Assembly: GCA_958510875.1 (NCBI GenBank)
Contig: OY294067.1
Coordinates: forward strand, 265,520,180 to 265,584,179
Direction of reading: 5' to 3'
DNA length: 64,000 bases
Source: Endomychus coccineus
Lineage: Eukaryota > Arthropoda > Insecta > Coleoptera > Endomychidae
This document shows positions 33,461 through 44,858 of the stretch, one piece after another (position 1 is the stretch's first letter; each line of letters opens with the position of its first letter). The notes beneath the pieces are model-generated. The model saw nothing but the letters and a program-made list of their open reading frames with translations, searched no databases and was not told where the DNA came from. The position numbers and the translations under genes are program-made.

Positions 33461-34937
33461 GAAGAATCATATGGGTCAGGACGGAAACAAATGATTCGCC
33501 AAAACAACATATAACATTCCCCGATTACTCTTGTTAATACAAAAACTGGACTGTATTGCTGATATCAGGATTAAAACTCTACTCAATGATTCAACCAACT
33601 AATTAGTCATCTTCACGTTGCTCTGTATTCTTTTATAACCTAACTGATTTTCTTTTCCATGAGAAGTTCTCATAAGTTTTTTGTATAATTAACATACATG
33701 TATGGGCTTGTTATCGTTCAGTAATTGACATTGAAAACTTGAAAGCATAATAACACAAACTCATATTTGACGCAAAATTATCGATTTGATTATTTATACT
33801 ATTAGTTTTAACGACTTAGAGGCAACGATCCTATGGTCGAACTGTATGCAATGAATTATAACGATATACGTGAAGTATAATTTACCGTTATGATAAATAC
33901 TACATATTCTACTCATTAATGAATCAATTAATTTTAATATCATGCGAACCTAATAAGACGACTGTGCCAATTGTTTACAACTAAATTGTTGCACTACATT
34001 ATGAACAGAATTTACAACGTTCCTTGTTCATTTTAAAATTAGTTTCATCATATAAAAACTCAACAAGTACAGAGAAAAAACATTTATAAATATTTAAATA
34101 AAATTCAATAACCGTTTGTTCATTTTACTTAGCAGTTAACTGAAAATTAATTCGATTACAATGTTTCCCTTACACTACTTGTAGTTAGGAAAGTAAAAAG
34201 CATTACTCCCTTCCCTGAGAGATTTTCTGGATCTGCCACTGATATAATTCATACTATTTAGAATGTGAAAGATGGAAAAAAGTATCCCTCGACTACTCAG
34301 TAACACATAGCAAGCAGATTTTACGGTATTTTCCTTAAACTGCGTTTCCGAAGGGTGCTTTCAATGATGTTGAAGTCTGTGCCTCTCAGTTGACCCCATA
34401 TCTTGACCTAAAACAATGTTTATGTTAAATTCAGATTCATAGAATTCCGAACACGAACTGATGCGGTTTGTAAACCTGCAATGATATCTAAATCAATAAA
34501 TTAAATTAACTGTGGTGCATAGATCACTAACCTCATTACCCGTAGGAACCGGAAATATATAAAAAAGAATTGTTTGGCAATCTGTAAGTTTCGGACGTAC
34601 GTTACGTTACCAAAAGCATATTCAGTATATAGAGCAAGAGTCTTACCAACGCCGCTACAATCGCTCAAACTAAACCACTACCGAATTCGATTATCGATTG
34701 AACCCATTAATGGCCAAGAACAGGAAAAAATTAAAGAAAAAACTTTGCGTGTGCGCAACGTTGGCTATTAATAGGTTGATGCGTCCGCTGTTGCGGGTGT
34801 CCAGAATTTCGTTTGTTTAACAACCAATCAATGTCATGTCGACATGTGCTTTTTATTGTACTCTGAAATTAATTCTATATGTCACAACTCGATGTCATTC
34901 AAATTTTTAAATATAATAATTTCGAATACTTCTGAGT
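33461..34937. other. No gene or recognised element
   Basis: AT-rich. No family motif in short ORFs. Confidence 0.35.
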
Positions 34938-36720
34938 GTGATATACAGAGTGTTTATTAAGTTTTTGTACAAACATTGAACTTTGACTAATTTTAAGATG
35001 AAAAGTTCATATGCACATGGGAACATGGCGCTGAAAGCAGCTGTTTTGTAAATAAACGGGTTTAAATTTAAGCCTGCGTTGGAATTTTGTAAGTTAAATT
35101 TTGAAAAATACGTGAGGAAATGTGTATTTTATTGATTGTATTCTGATGTTGCTAACTTAAATCATTTACTAGGCTAAGACTAAACTACTTTTACAAATAA
35201 GGTAATAATATTAACAATAATTGCTGAAAATAACAGCCGCCTACTGCAAGGCATGCATCAATTCGCCTTAACAGCAATACAAACTCTTTCGAATAACCTG
35301 GTGTCTGATTAATGATGGCACACGTTTCAAATATCCTGCTTCTAAGATCTTGTTCATTTTGGACTGGAGTTTTGTAAACTAGTGACTTCAAGTGCCCCCC
35401 CCCCCAGGAAATAATCCAAAGGACTCAAATCAGGTGATCTGAGAGGCCAAGCTTGCTCTTCCTATCCAACGGTTAGGATAATTCTCGTCCAGAAATCGGA
35501 GCACAACCAATCGAAATTGTAGCGGTGCTCCATCATGCATCAACCATATCCTGTTCCTGGCTTCTGAATCAACTTCTTTTAAATGTTAAGGAAGCTCGTG
35601 CTCCAACAACCTTCGGTATTCTTCGCCAGTAAGTCTTTGAGGAAGATCCAATAAGATGAACAACGATAATCCAACCCAAATATTTAGAGAATCTTATTCT
35701 TAATAATCTATTACGCAACCAAATGCATAAATCTACTCTGAAGGCAAAATCTCTAGATAGTAGAGACCACACACGTTGCATATAAGGATAAAGTTGTTAA
35801 GATCTTCAAATTTGCCATACAATTGTGTGTGTAATATTCAATTCACGAGCAATTTTCTGTGTACTAATTCGACGGTCTTCCTCAATTCTTTTTAACACAA
35901 AGGACATCGCACCTGATTCATTCGTCTTGCCGCTTATGCATTACCGTGAACCATTCCATAGGTGAAATGAATGTTTCCCATTTTTTGCGTTGGTATATTG
36001 GTACATTTTGAATACAACACCCAATAAATTATTACTTATAACATCAAAATGACAGAAAACTACTGTCTGTTTTTTAAATCAACTGTCATGACTCTGGGTT
36101 GATTTCCAAGGCTTGCTATGCAACTACCTACTGTACTGCCGCTGCAGAGGAAAGATGCAGCACGATTTTTTCGAATTTTCATTATTATCTCATTTTCACT
36201 AATTTGGTGATAGTTATTTGTAAAGTAATAGTGTAACATAGCACATGACGCTAAATAAGTATCTCTTTCGCTTATTTTTCAGAAACTCTTAATGATTCAA
36301 CGCAAGTTTAACTTTAAACCTGTTTTTTTTCAAAACGGCTGCTATCAGCGACAACTACTAAGAGTAACTTTTGGATGTAAAATTAAATGGACAATAAGTC
36401 TGTTTAGTTAAAAATGACTTACAGTGTGACACAAAAAAGTTATGGTTATTTCAATCCAGGTCCAACACTGTATGTGGCTCTAACATTAAAAAAAAAAACT
36501 AAGTAGATATTTGAGTTTCTCATCATTACTACTCCTAGTGTTCCAAATTTCGTCAATTTGCCATGTTATTGAACAACAATATAATCAAAAAATTAAATAA
36601 TCCTTTTTTTCGACTGCCTGTATCTCAAAAAGCAAACCGTTGTGAACCCATGTTCATATGTACTTTCTATCTTAAACTTAGTCAAAGTACTTAATAAATA
36701 AAAATATTTATATTCAGAAA
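34938..36720 (-). mobile_element. Second DD41D-like Tc1/mariner transposon, decayed
   Basis: Left terminal region (34938-35110: CAGAGTGTTTATTAAG..., GAACATGGCGCTGAAAGCAG, GGTTTAAATTTAAGCCTGCG) is matched inversely by about 36290-36715 (TTTATTAAGTACTTTGACTA, CATGGGTTCACAACGG, CGTTTTG...AACAGGTTTAAAG). It encloses a minus-strand transposase relic. Confidence 0.65.
35163..36030 (-). pseudogene. DD41D-like transposase, dead
   Basis: Reading from 36030 downward: VLKRIEEDRRISTQKIAREL and NITHTIVWQI (HTH), LYPYMQRVWSLLSRDFAFRV, then after a deletion YLGWIIVVHLIGSSSKTYWR, then LTGEEYRRLLEHELP, RIWLMHDGAPLQFRLVVLRF with the second catalytic aspartate, and YPNRWIGRA. A frame change leads to AWPLRSPDLSPLDYFL with the third aspartate. 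A run of twelve C on the plus strand (35395-35406) then sits in the FLWG position and shifts the frame. The C-terminus is HLKSLVYKTPVQNEQDLRSR to a stop near 35191. The first aspartate region is deleted. The arrangement parallels the transposase at 28.2-29.26 kb but the sequences are clearly a different family. Confidence 0.75.
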
Positions 36721-38084
36721 AACAATGTTGTCATAATGGTTCAACAAAATTATATAGTTCCATTTGAAAAACTGAAGATGGATGTCAAAAGTGGCATTTG
36801 CAAGGGGGTTGCTGCGCCCAAAAACATTGCAGTCTCTCTTTTCACCACCTCAGAGCGATTTGAAAATTGTTAAATCCATACGACCAGTAGGAATGGCTCA
36901 ATCGTTTCCACGGTAGGTTACATACATATCACATAAGCACGCGCGCACGTACGCATATTAAATTTATTTATACCTTATTCAAATGGGATCAATTAGATAA
37001 CCGTAATTCAGTTATCGAAACTCTCGGTACGGGTGAATGTAATAAAGAAAGAAACGGAATATAAAACAATACTTTTGCTGCTGATGTTCACAAGAAACTT
37101 TCATGGAAAGTGACTTCGTAAAACAGTAGTTGCACAAAAGTGGAATCTTTTTTCAGGGACTTCATCAGCGTTAATGTATTCTTAATTACTTTCCTACTGA
37201 TGAATTGTCCCATATAACATTTTCCTTAAAGCGCTCACGCACAACCAATCTTACAGTATCCCAAGAAGTTGGCCTAACACACCAACGTCAGGTTAAATGA
37301 AAATCAATTGACGATTCAGAATGATTTAATAAACGCGATTGCCATGGTCGGGTCACTGACCATCTGATAGAGGAAGTAGGTACAGTTTGTGTATCCGCTC
37401 ACTGGCCTAAATTATACTACAGACTGCAACCGATCTAGGCTACCAATTTCGAGCAACATTACAAGAACTCTTTAGAACAACTCGAAGTTAACTCGACGTT
37501 CAACGTCGTAACTCCCGCTCTAATAACACTCGCGAAACGATAATCATCCTTTACGATAGCACTCCGGCCGGCTGTTATTAAAATCGTGACGACTTTGAGA
37601 GCTACGAGAACAACGTAATCCAATAATTCTCTTGGTACATTCGATGTTCTTCAACGATAATGAGTTTTATAGGTGCATTTTCCACTGCTACGAAGTGAGG
37701 ATACTTTTTTTTAATATTGCGTAAATTTATTTCTGAAATATTTACCCGCATCCATGAAATATATAACCAATATAATCTCGTTGATTGGAATAAAAACAGC
37801 AATACCCAGTATTATTCAATCAACATATAATTAAGAATATCCACCCTTATCCACTAAAAATACTCTTAAATTACTGAGGAACTAACGTGAAAGCTCATCT
37901 AGAGTTTTTGGCCCTATGAAACAGCATTGCTGAGGTTCACTTCTTCGATATGATTCAAGTATCATACTCATTGTTTTTCGTGTCTTTAAGAAGTAAACGA
38001 GGAATCGCGAGGATGAAAAATCGTTTCAAACAGGACAGATTGCTTGACAGCGTAGGCCATTTTCGTTTGTTGAGTCTCGGAAGT
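36721..38084. other. No gene or recognised element
   Basis: AT-rich with patches of mixed composition. No motif seen on either strand. Confidence 0.35.
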
Positions 38085-38300
38085 GTTGGAAACAGCCGAG
38101 TGATGGCGTGGTCGTTTTGAAAATTTGATATTTACTTACCGTATATATTATAAATAAGAAATAATGTGAACGTCTAATACTAGTAAAAATAAAATAAGTT
38201 TTTTCTTTTTGACGTTCACATTATTTCTTATTTATAATATATACGGTAAGTAAACATCAAATTTTCAAAACGACCACGCAACCACTCGGCTGTTTCCAAC
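38085..38300. repeat. Near-perfect hairpin, two 90-bp arms and 36-nt loop
   Basis: Arms 38085-38174 and 38211-38300 differ at only about three or four positions. Each arm ends at the loop with GAACGTC (left, 38168-38174) or its reverse complement GACGTTC (38211-38217). The 36-nt loop on the minus strand reads AAAAAGAAAAAACTTATTTT, the same sequence that follows GAAACGTC in the fold-back element near 16.4 kb. Confidence 0.85.
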
Positions 38301-39403
38301 GAGAACGAGAACGAAAATACCAAGCCCCAAAACAAAAAACATTTTCCACTCAATCCATCATGTTTCCCTCATTCACTGTACTATTGAGTCAGATCCAACA
38401 ATGTATAGTAATTTGATAAGTGAGAGCGAGATTCAACAAAGATGGGGATACACTTTATTTCAATCTAAGTATCTACAGCTAGTGCTAGAACTAGAGATTT
38501 ATTTATTATTATATAACAGATTTACGAGGTAAAAATTCTCAAATCAATGTTTAACCTATAGCGAGTTACTGACGTAAGTGAACAGCATAAAATAACTATA
38601 GTGGACAGTGGAGTGAGTGTCAGCGCGTCGCATATGTACAAGTGCAACCCACTAGAGCCCTATTTCTCTTTTAAAACAAAGTGCGTCTGGTTCGCTCTAA
38701 CTCACAAGAATCTCGTATACTCCGCTCGAGCTGACTCAATCTGTATATGTTTAGGGGACAGGCAGCTGAGACATTGCCAAGTTTTCAGATTGGCTGATAT
38801 TTCACCTTCCTAGATGACAGCTGCTCATTAGTTATTTATTTTTTTGAAACAATTAACCAAAATGCATTTTGAGAAATTCAAATTGATTCCAATTGTGATT
38901 TCTTCATGAATATATATCTAAGACGTTTAAATTATACAAATACTTTCCGGTTAGAATGTGACTAGTTGATGACTTGCAATTCCGTGTAAACAACTGTCTA
39001 CTTTAGTTTAGAGTCGATGGTATTAACGGAGTAAAGGAGGCCCACTCTGACCACAATCTTTGTTCGTCTGCGTGTGAACTATAAACCAGTGCAACCATCA
39101 TCACAGTAGTAGATACGCTAATTATAATGTAGACTTGATATTATTTACAAGTGAACATATCGATTTTACTCAAAATAAAATTAGTTTGGTAGTTTTTCTC
39201 ACGTTATTAAAGTAGCTTTCTGATTTCAATAAAAGTTTGAAGAATCATTGTGAATATACATCGCAATCTCGGATTCTTGTAAACGAGTCAACTAATGAGG
39301 ACCCACGGGGTTTACCAAAAGTCGGCGCCTCATCATGAAACTATCTTGCGTGGTATGGTAATCCTCTTAAATTCAACATTTGTTCTATCGTAGACATTTA
39401 TTT
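38301..39403. other. No gene; mixed composition
   Basis: 38570-38810 and 39010-39110 are less AT-rich. A 70-codon ORF at 38601-38813 has no recognisable motif. Confidence 0.3.
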
Positions 39404-39754
39404 ATGAATGAGGGTTGCGTGTTTTTCACCATTGTCAACCATTGTTCCGAAGAAAGAGTTGCTTTCATAAGTAATCCTCGAATGAAGTGTTTTCTCTCCT
39501 CTAATACCTGTTCGTATACGTACTTTTCTGGGATTCGTGCGGATTTAACTGGTTTTATTGTGGGGATTTACAAGATCGCACGTTGCCAGTTTTGTCTGTT
39601 CCTTTTGTGCAGAGGACCAGTTATCAAAAGCTTACGCTACATGTTCGGATACATATTTCATGGCGCACTATTATGGATTAGTTCAACTTGGTTATGTGTG
39701 TATGCAATTAAACGACATCATAGACGTCTGAGAGCGGCTGCAAAGGTGAATTAA
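39404..39754 (+). CDS. Unrecognised ORF, possible host exon
   Basis: Open frame continues from 39380; the first ATG is at 39404 (MNEGCVFFTIVNHC). The frame encodes several cysteines, then ISNPRMKCFLSSNTCSYTYF, a hydrophobic stretch YIFHGALLWISSTWLCVYAI (about residues 81-100 from this ATG) that could span a membrane, and a basic end KRHHRRLRAAAKVN before the stop. The last codons read GCTGCAAAG followed by GTGAAT, which fits a 5' splice donor, so the ORF may be an exon. I do not recognise the protein, and it matches no transposon family here. It could equally be a chance ORF in AT-poor DNA. Confidence 0.25.
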   Translation: MNEGCVFFTIVNHCSEERVAFISNPRMKCFLSSNTCSYTYFSGIRADLTGFIVGIYKIARCQFCLFLLCRGPVIKSLRYMFGYIFHGALLWISSTWLCVYAIKRHHRRLRAAAKVN

Positions 39755-40130
39755 TAGCTTTATGAAACCGAGACTAATGAACATGAGACGTGGAGTCGGG
39801 TAGATACTCTGGTGAGTTTCATGAAAGTAATCTGTTTTCTAAATTAATAGAGACACTAAACTCCAGCCGATTAAAACAGGTATAGCACAAAATAATTACT
39901 TTTTTGCAATTCAGTTACAAAAAGTCATGTTTTTGACCACTTGTAAAAGTGGTTCATTTTAACATCATTGAGTGCTAAAATGAGTTTATTTTAGCACTAG
40001 TGCTAAAATGAGTATAGTAACATACACTAATATTGCTTTTGACTTACTTGGCAGCAAATTTGCTACTACAGCTTTAGCAACTTCTTCAAATTCGATAATT
40101 TTTAAACACAAAATTGAGATATAAATGTGG
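39755..40130. other. Spacer with a 22-bp perfect palindrome
   Basis: ATTTTAGCAC/TAGTGCTAAAAT-type palindrome centred at about 39998 (39988-40009), next to a direct repeat AGTGCTAAAATGAGT (39971 and 40000). No ORF. Confidence 0.5.
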
Positions 40131-40149
40131 ATATTTTGATAAACCTGTC

Positions 40150-42240
40150 GACATTAACGCTTCAATAATAAAATGACTGTGTTATCTATATACAGACCAC
40201 CATCAAGCAACATATAAGTTTTCCTAGAAGTTATGGATAAAATATTTGAAATACTGATAAGACTAAAAGAATTATATATTATAGTAGGCGACTTCAATAT
40301 TGATTATTAGGATCTGATAGAATGAAACATATTTTTTTAACGTTATTGGAAAGTTATGGTGCGATAGTAACCGTAAATGAATATACACGAATAACAGCCA
40401 CATCGATGACATGTATAGATAACATCTAACAGATTCCAAAACATTGAAAATGTTGTCGCACATTTCAAATCAAACCGCGCAAGTATTTATTTTCAACGTT
40501 AAGGGAAAACAATTAAATAGCCTCAAATATACGTTCACTAAACTATCAGAATATTTTTAATTTTAGAGATGATTTAAGCAAAACATCATGGGAATCTGTT
40601 TTTAATATCGCCTTAGTTCATATAAATCAACAATACATACAATAAATTTTCCATTGAAACCAGTCAAAATAAACAAATCAATTACTTTAAAAAAACGAAT
40701 ACATGTGAGGATTAAGATGTTAAAGAACTGAAACAAGTTCTCGATAAAATATTTACTGCCTCGAAAAAAATGCAGATATTTTAGTAGCATATAAAGAATT
40801 GAAAGTCTTGTATGATAAAGCAATTAAAAAGGCCAAACATAACTATTTTCACAAAAAAAGTTATGAAATCAGACAACAAAACAAAAACTATGTGGAACAT
40901 AGTTAACTCCATTATAGTGAAAACTAAAGGCGGTATAGAGTACAATTTATATGGTGGTAAATTTCAATTATCATTTTGTCAACATTGCCTCTGAACTATG
41001 GAAGAATTTTCCCTCAAATTCTGAGGGAAAATTACTAATACCAGAATTAAAAAACTCTATCTACTTATTCGAAGTAACAGAGGAAGAGATAATTAAAACT
41101 TCTGGTATTCTAAAAAATAAAACTAGCTCTGTCTATGATGAAATACTTCTATCAATTCTAAAGGAGACAAGTTCTTTCAGTTGTGGAATATTTCCTCACT
41201 CTCTGAAAACCGCGTTGATAATACCACTCTACAAAAAAAAATGATCCAGAAGATGTAGGGAACTACCGAACAATCAGTGTGCTTTCTTCACTCTCCAAAT
41301 TGTATGAGAAGCTACTATGCAATAGATCGATGGATTTTTTCACAAAATACAAGATTCAGTGACAGTCAACATCGTTTTCTTAAGGACCGGAAACAGCAGT
41401 TTTTAAATTCATTGAATCGATTATAACATCCTTAGAAAATAAAAAAAACCTTCCGGACTATTTCTTGAACTCTCCAAGGCTTTTGACACGGTCATAAAAT
41501 CCTTCTTGCAAAACTGGAGAAATACGGAGTCAGAGATGAATAATTAGCCTTGATGGAATGCTTTTTTAGAATGTAGAACGCAGAGAGTGAAAATTTCTGT
41601 TGGTGGACAAAATTTTATATCTGGGGAATTTTCACCACAAGGTAACATAATTGGCCCACTTTTGTTCTTAATCTATATTAATGATCTACCTGAAGTTATT
41701 TCTGATGCTAGAAAGTTACTTATCAATTATGCAGATGATAGTAACATTAAAGTATCTGCAAAACACCTTGTCCTTCTCGAAACTGAAAAATTGCCTTTGC
41801 ACTCTCTTTGATTGAACATTGGTGTATGAACAACAAACTCACATTGAACAAAAGTTAGACAAACTGCATCATCTTTACGTCAAGCCATAGTAGACTGCAA
41901 ATACTAGTTAAATTCAAATAATTACATTTTGGAAATGAGGAATTATTCGAAATAAAATAGAATAAATATAAATAAAAATCTCAACTGATGTAAAGAAATC
42001 GAACAACGATGTAAAAGGCTGATGTTCTATCATTCATAGTTTACGTGTCATGAAACCACAACTTGAGGAAAATACATTAAAAGTTTTTTATTATGCCAAC
42101 TTTCCATCTCTGTTGAGTTTTGGGGTAATTTTTTGCGGTAACAGTTACCACGAAACGTAATAAAAATATGATGCGAAACGGAGTGTTTATTGCACACGAT
42201 GTGTTGGACTACCAGCGTAGCACATCTAGTTCAAAAAACA
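40150..42240 (+). pseudogene. LINE with endonuclease and RT remnants (Jockey/CR1-like)
   Basis: The 5' part (40160-40440) keeps the end of the APE-type endonuclease: ALSIYRPPSSN-like sequence, LKELYIIVGDFNID, then EYTR and a TCIDNI-like block. The RT begins near 40951: EVTEEEIIKTSGILKNKTSS and YDEILLSILKETSS, then FPHSLKTALIIPLYKKK, then frame-shifted VGNYRTISVLSSLSKLYEK (about 41260-41310). The palm (41587-41811) reads SPQGNIIGPLLFLIYINDLP and LLINYADDSNIKVSA with the catalytic YADD intact. Thumb traces (HWCMNNKLTLNKS) and a C-terminal block near 42040-42220 (MKPQLEENTLKVFYYANFPS) follow. Multiple stops; dead. The element retains the order endonuclease-RT over about 2.1 kb. Confidence 0.8.
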
Positions 42241-42869
42241 CCCTCATTTTGCAACCAGTTGTATAAACAGCTAATTAATTATTGAGACAGGTAACTCATT
42301 TATAAGAATTTTCAAATGTTTATTAATTAAAATACATAGTATAACAAATATACTGTTTGTAACGTGTAAATTCCACTTTACGGCTTAGAAATGGCCGCTG
42401 TAGGACAATCGGTTAACTCCTGTGACGTCAGCTATGCTAGACCGTCTATTCGGTATATTCTAAGAGTCATGGTCCGTATATTCTAAGAGTCATGGACCGT
42501 ACCTATATTCTAAGGATCTTGGTTGCTCGGTGTCAGTTACCGCTTCTCTTTCGAGGGTGTTCTGTGAGACGCCGGAAAGGAAGAGAAAATGTTACTTCTG
42601 GTCTATTCGTTCAAGTGAAAAGTCGATTGCTAGGTTATTTCAAAAGCGAGGTGATACCAAGCGTGTGTTTGGAACCAAATTCTGGGAATATCCTTCCGTT
42701 GAAAACAAAGACATCAATCACCAATTTGGATTGGAATATTTGGAACTTATTGGGTGATTGATATACCTTCGGGGATCTAAACTTAATTTTCGACGTGTCT
42801 GGCTGTGAACGGAAGTGAAAGTTGTCTTATTTGAAGGAAAACCCTATCGTGTTAGAGGGTTCTACTTTT
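42241..42869. other. Unassigned; small direct repeat; two overlapping short ORFs
   Basis: GTATATTCTAAGAGTCATGG occurs twice at about 42452-42495 with a third partial copy. Plus-strand frames at 42492-42761 encode basic, cysteine-containing peptides (e.g. ERKRKCYFWSIRSSEKSIAR) that I cannot assign. This stretch abuts the tandem duplication and may be part of the same element. Confidence 0.3.
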
Positions 42870-44858
42870 CCTTCTTTTTCCTCTTTTTTGTCTACGTTGT
42901 GGAAAATTCAACAAGAAATGTGTTGAGGGTTGGCTTGAATCTGATGTGGAAAGATACTTAGGAGTCGCTGATTTATTTGTGAAGTACAATCGTGGAAACG
43001 ATATTACAATTGTGGCAGGGACCCCTACATGAAGTAGAAGTAATTAAACATCACCAAGCAAGTACAACATCCAGCTCTCAAGTCAGGTTATCGATTTTGA
43101 TTTTACGTAACATTTGTTAATAATCATTGAGTATTGTATATTATGTAAATTCAATCAACTGTTCACTTGTTTAAATGATTTAAGTAACTAATTTTATCCA
43201 TATTTTCTAATCATTCGCTTCATATCTTATTAATATAAGTTTGTCATAAATTATATCAATATTAGTATTTCAAAGTAAATTTCAATCATTCTGGGTACAG
43301 GTCTTTTATTTCCTTTTCTTTCAGGGTAATTTAACCTGGGGACTTGAGTATTTGCATCCCCTAGTTATATACATAATTCATTGGTTGGTTAAAATACTCT
43401 GGCGCCCGAATTTTTAATATCTAAAATATAACCTACGACCATCTTCACTGTAGCTGTCGGCAACCAAGTGATAAAATAGAGCTTCAGTTTATCCTTTAGT
43501 AAGAAAAATTGTAACTCTTACATGTTATTATATGAAGAAGTTAAGGACATGAACCGAATGAAAAAGTTGTTTTTCCTTAATTTATAAATGTTGCAAAAGT
43601 ATTGACTGAAAGGAGTTGTATATGATGGAACTCATACAAATGATAAGATAATCCAGAACATGTATGTAAACTTTAGAATAAGAGTGTAAGTGAAAACATA
43701 CCATAATGACTCCAGTGTAAACGATGTAATAAGAACCATTATAAAATGGGAAGAGCACCTATAATTGAATTTCAAAGTGTAGTATTAAGTAGGATTAGGA
43801 GGATTTATGATTTTGTAAACAGTTTTAGTAAGAATTTAATAGATAAGAAGGTAGAAAAGAAAATATAACTAGTTGAACATAAGGAACGTTGTTGGTAAAC
43901 ATAATAAAAGTCAAATAGATAAAAGAATTAAAAACGCGAACCGCAAAGCGGCTGTCTCAAAATAGAGCGGTCGCCGCTTTATTATGCTATGACTATGACA
44001 AACTGTGTGGTTGTTAGCAGTTGGTCGCGTGTTTTTGAAATCTCTATTTCGATTTCAATCGTTTCTCTTCCTCATCAGTTGTGTGGGGTGCGGAATTGAC
44101 CGATCAAGTTGTTTTCGGTCGATTGACCTAAATAAAGTTGAAAATTATAAAAAACAAAGAAACAAAAATCAATATTTTAATTACAAATGAATATTTAGAT
44201 ATGGAAAAATTAAAAACATATTTCTATTTAGAGTAAGAATAAAAAAAAGACTTTGTTAATTAGCTGTAGTCTGGAAGCTAGATAATGTTAAATTTTCTTC
44301 AGTTTCATTTTCTGAGTCGAATGCTAGTTGCTCGATATGTGAAGAATCGGCTTCGGAAGACAAAGATATATTTGAATTAGTTTTCTTGAATTTATCCATT
44401 ATATTGAAATTATATTTTACTCAAATCAGTTTTCCAGACCGTGTAGTGGTCAATCTGTTTTGCAATGTATTATGGAAAATCCCCACGTTGACCAGCACCT
44501 TCCACAAGAAGCTCAGACGGTGGGCATCCTTAGTAATTTTATGGCTACATCTTGAAGTACCGATTCCTTTTACCAACTCTCCCATCAGATAGATTTCATA
44601 CTTTTTGCCGAATCGATTTGCACTTTTTAAATAATATATGTTCCTTTATCCTATCTGTATGTGTAACGTAAATTTTTCCACAATAGCTACATTTTCCTTT
44701 CACTTCATTTACTAAACGTATCCCAGTGGAAAAAATCCAAATTTTTCATTTGGACTTATCTAAACCCAAACTCTTTATAAAGTATTTGTTGAAACGTCGG
44801 TAAATAATAATATATACATATTCTTGTACTGCGAAACTGCGATGACGCTTTGGAAGGT
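42870..44858. repeat. Tandem duplication unit 1 (1,989 bp)
   Basis: Directly followed by a near-identical unit at 44859-46847. Both begin at a polypyrimidine tract (CCTTCTTTTTCCTC) and end at GATGACGCTTTGGAAGGT. I saw only about four substitutions, e.g. GTGGCAGGG (43012) versus GTGGAAGGG, and ATGAAGAAG versus ATGACAAAG. It includes the BED zinc finger remnant and a GC-rich GCGGTCGCCGC patch near 43967. Confidence 0.9.
44240..44740 (-). pseudogene. BED-type zinc finger of a hAT-like transposase, fragment (unit 1)
   Basis: Minus-strand translation near 44730-44616 reads VNEVKGKCSYCGKIYVTHTD then RIKEHILFKKCKSIRQKV and a stop. C-x2-C-x13-H-x5-C fits the BED zinc finger found at the N-terminus of many hAT transposases. 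A further frame (about 44577-44240) reads SRCSHKITKDAHRLSF and ends with DSENETEENLTLSSFQTTAN and a stop. No hAT catalytic core is present in the unit. The hAT C-terminus at 61.8-62.1 kb is too far away to be the same copy. The zinc finger could also come from a domesticated gene, which I consider less likely. Confidence 0.4.

Noticed and set aside
42492..42761. Possible piggyBac-type cysteine-rich C-terminus
   Set aside because: Too few ordered cysteines and no piggyBac core; left unassigned.
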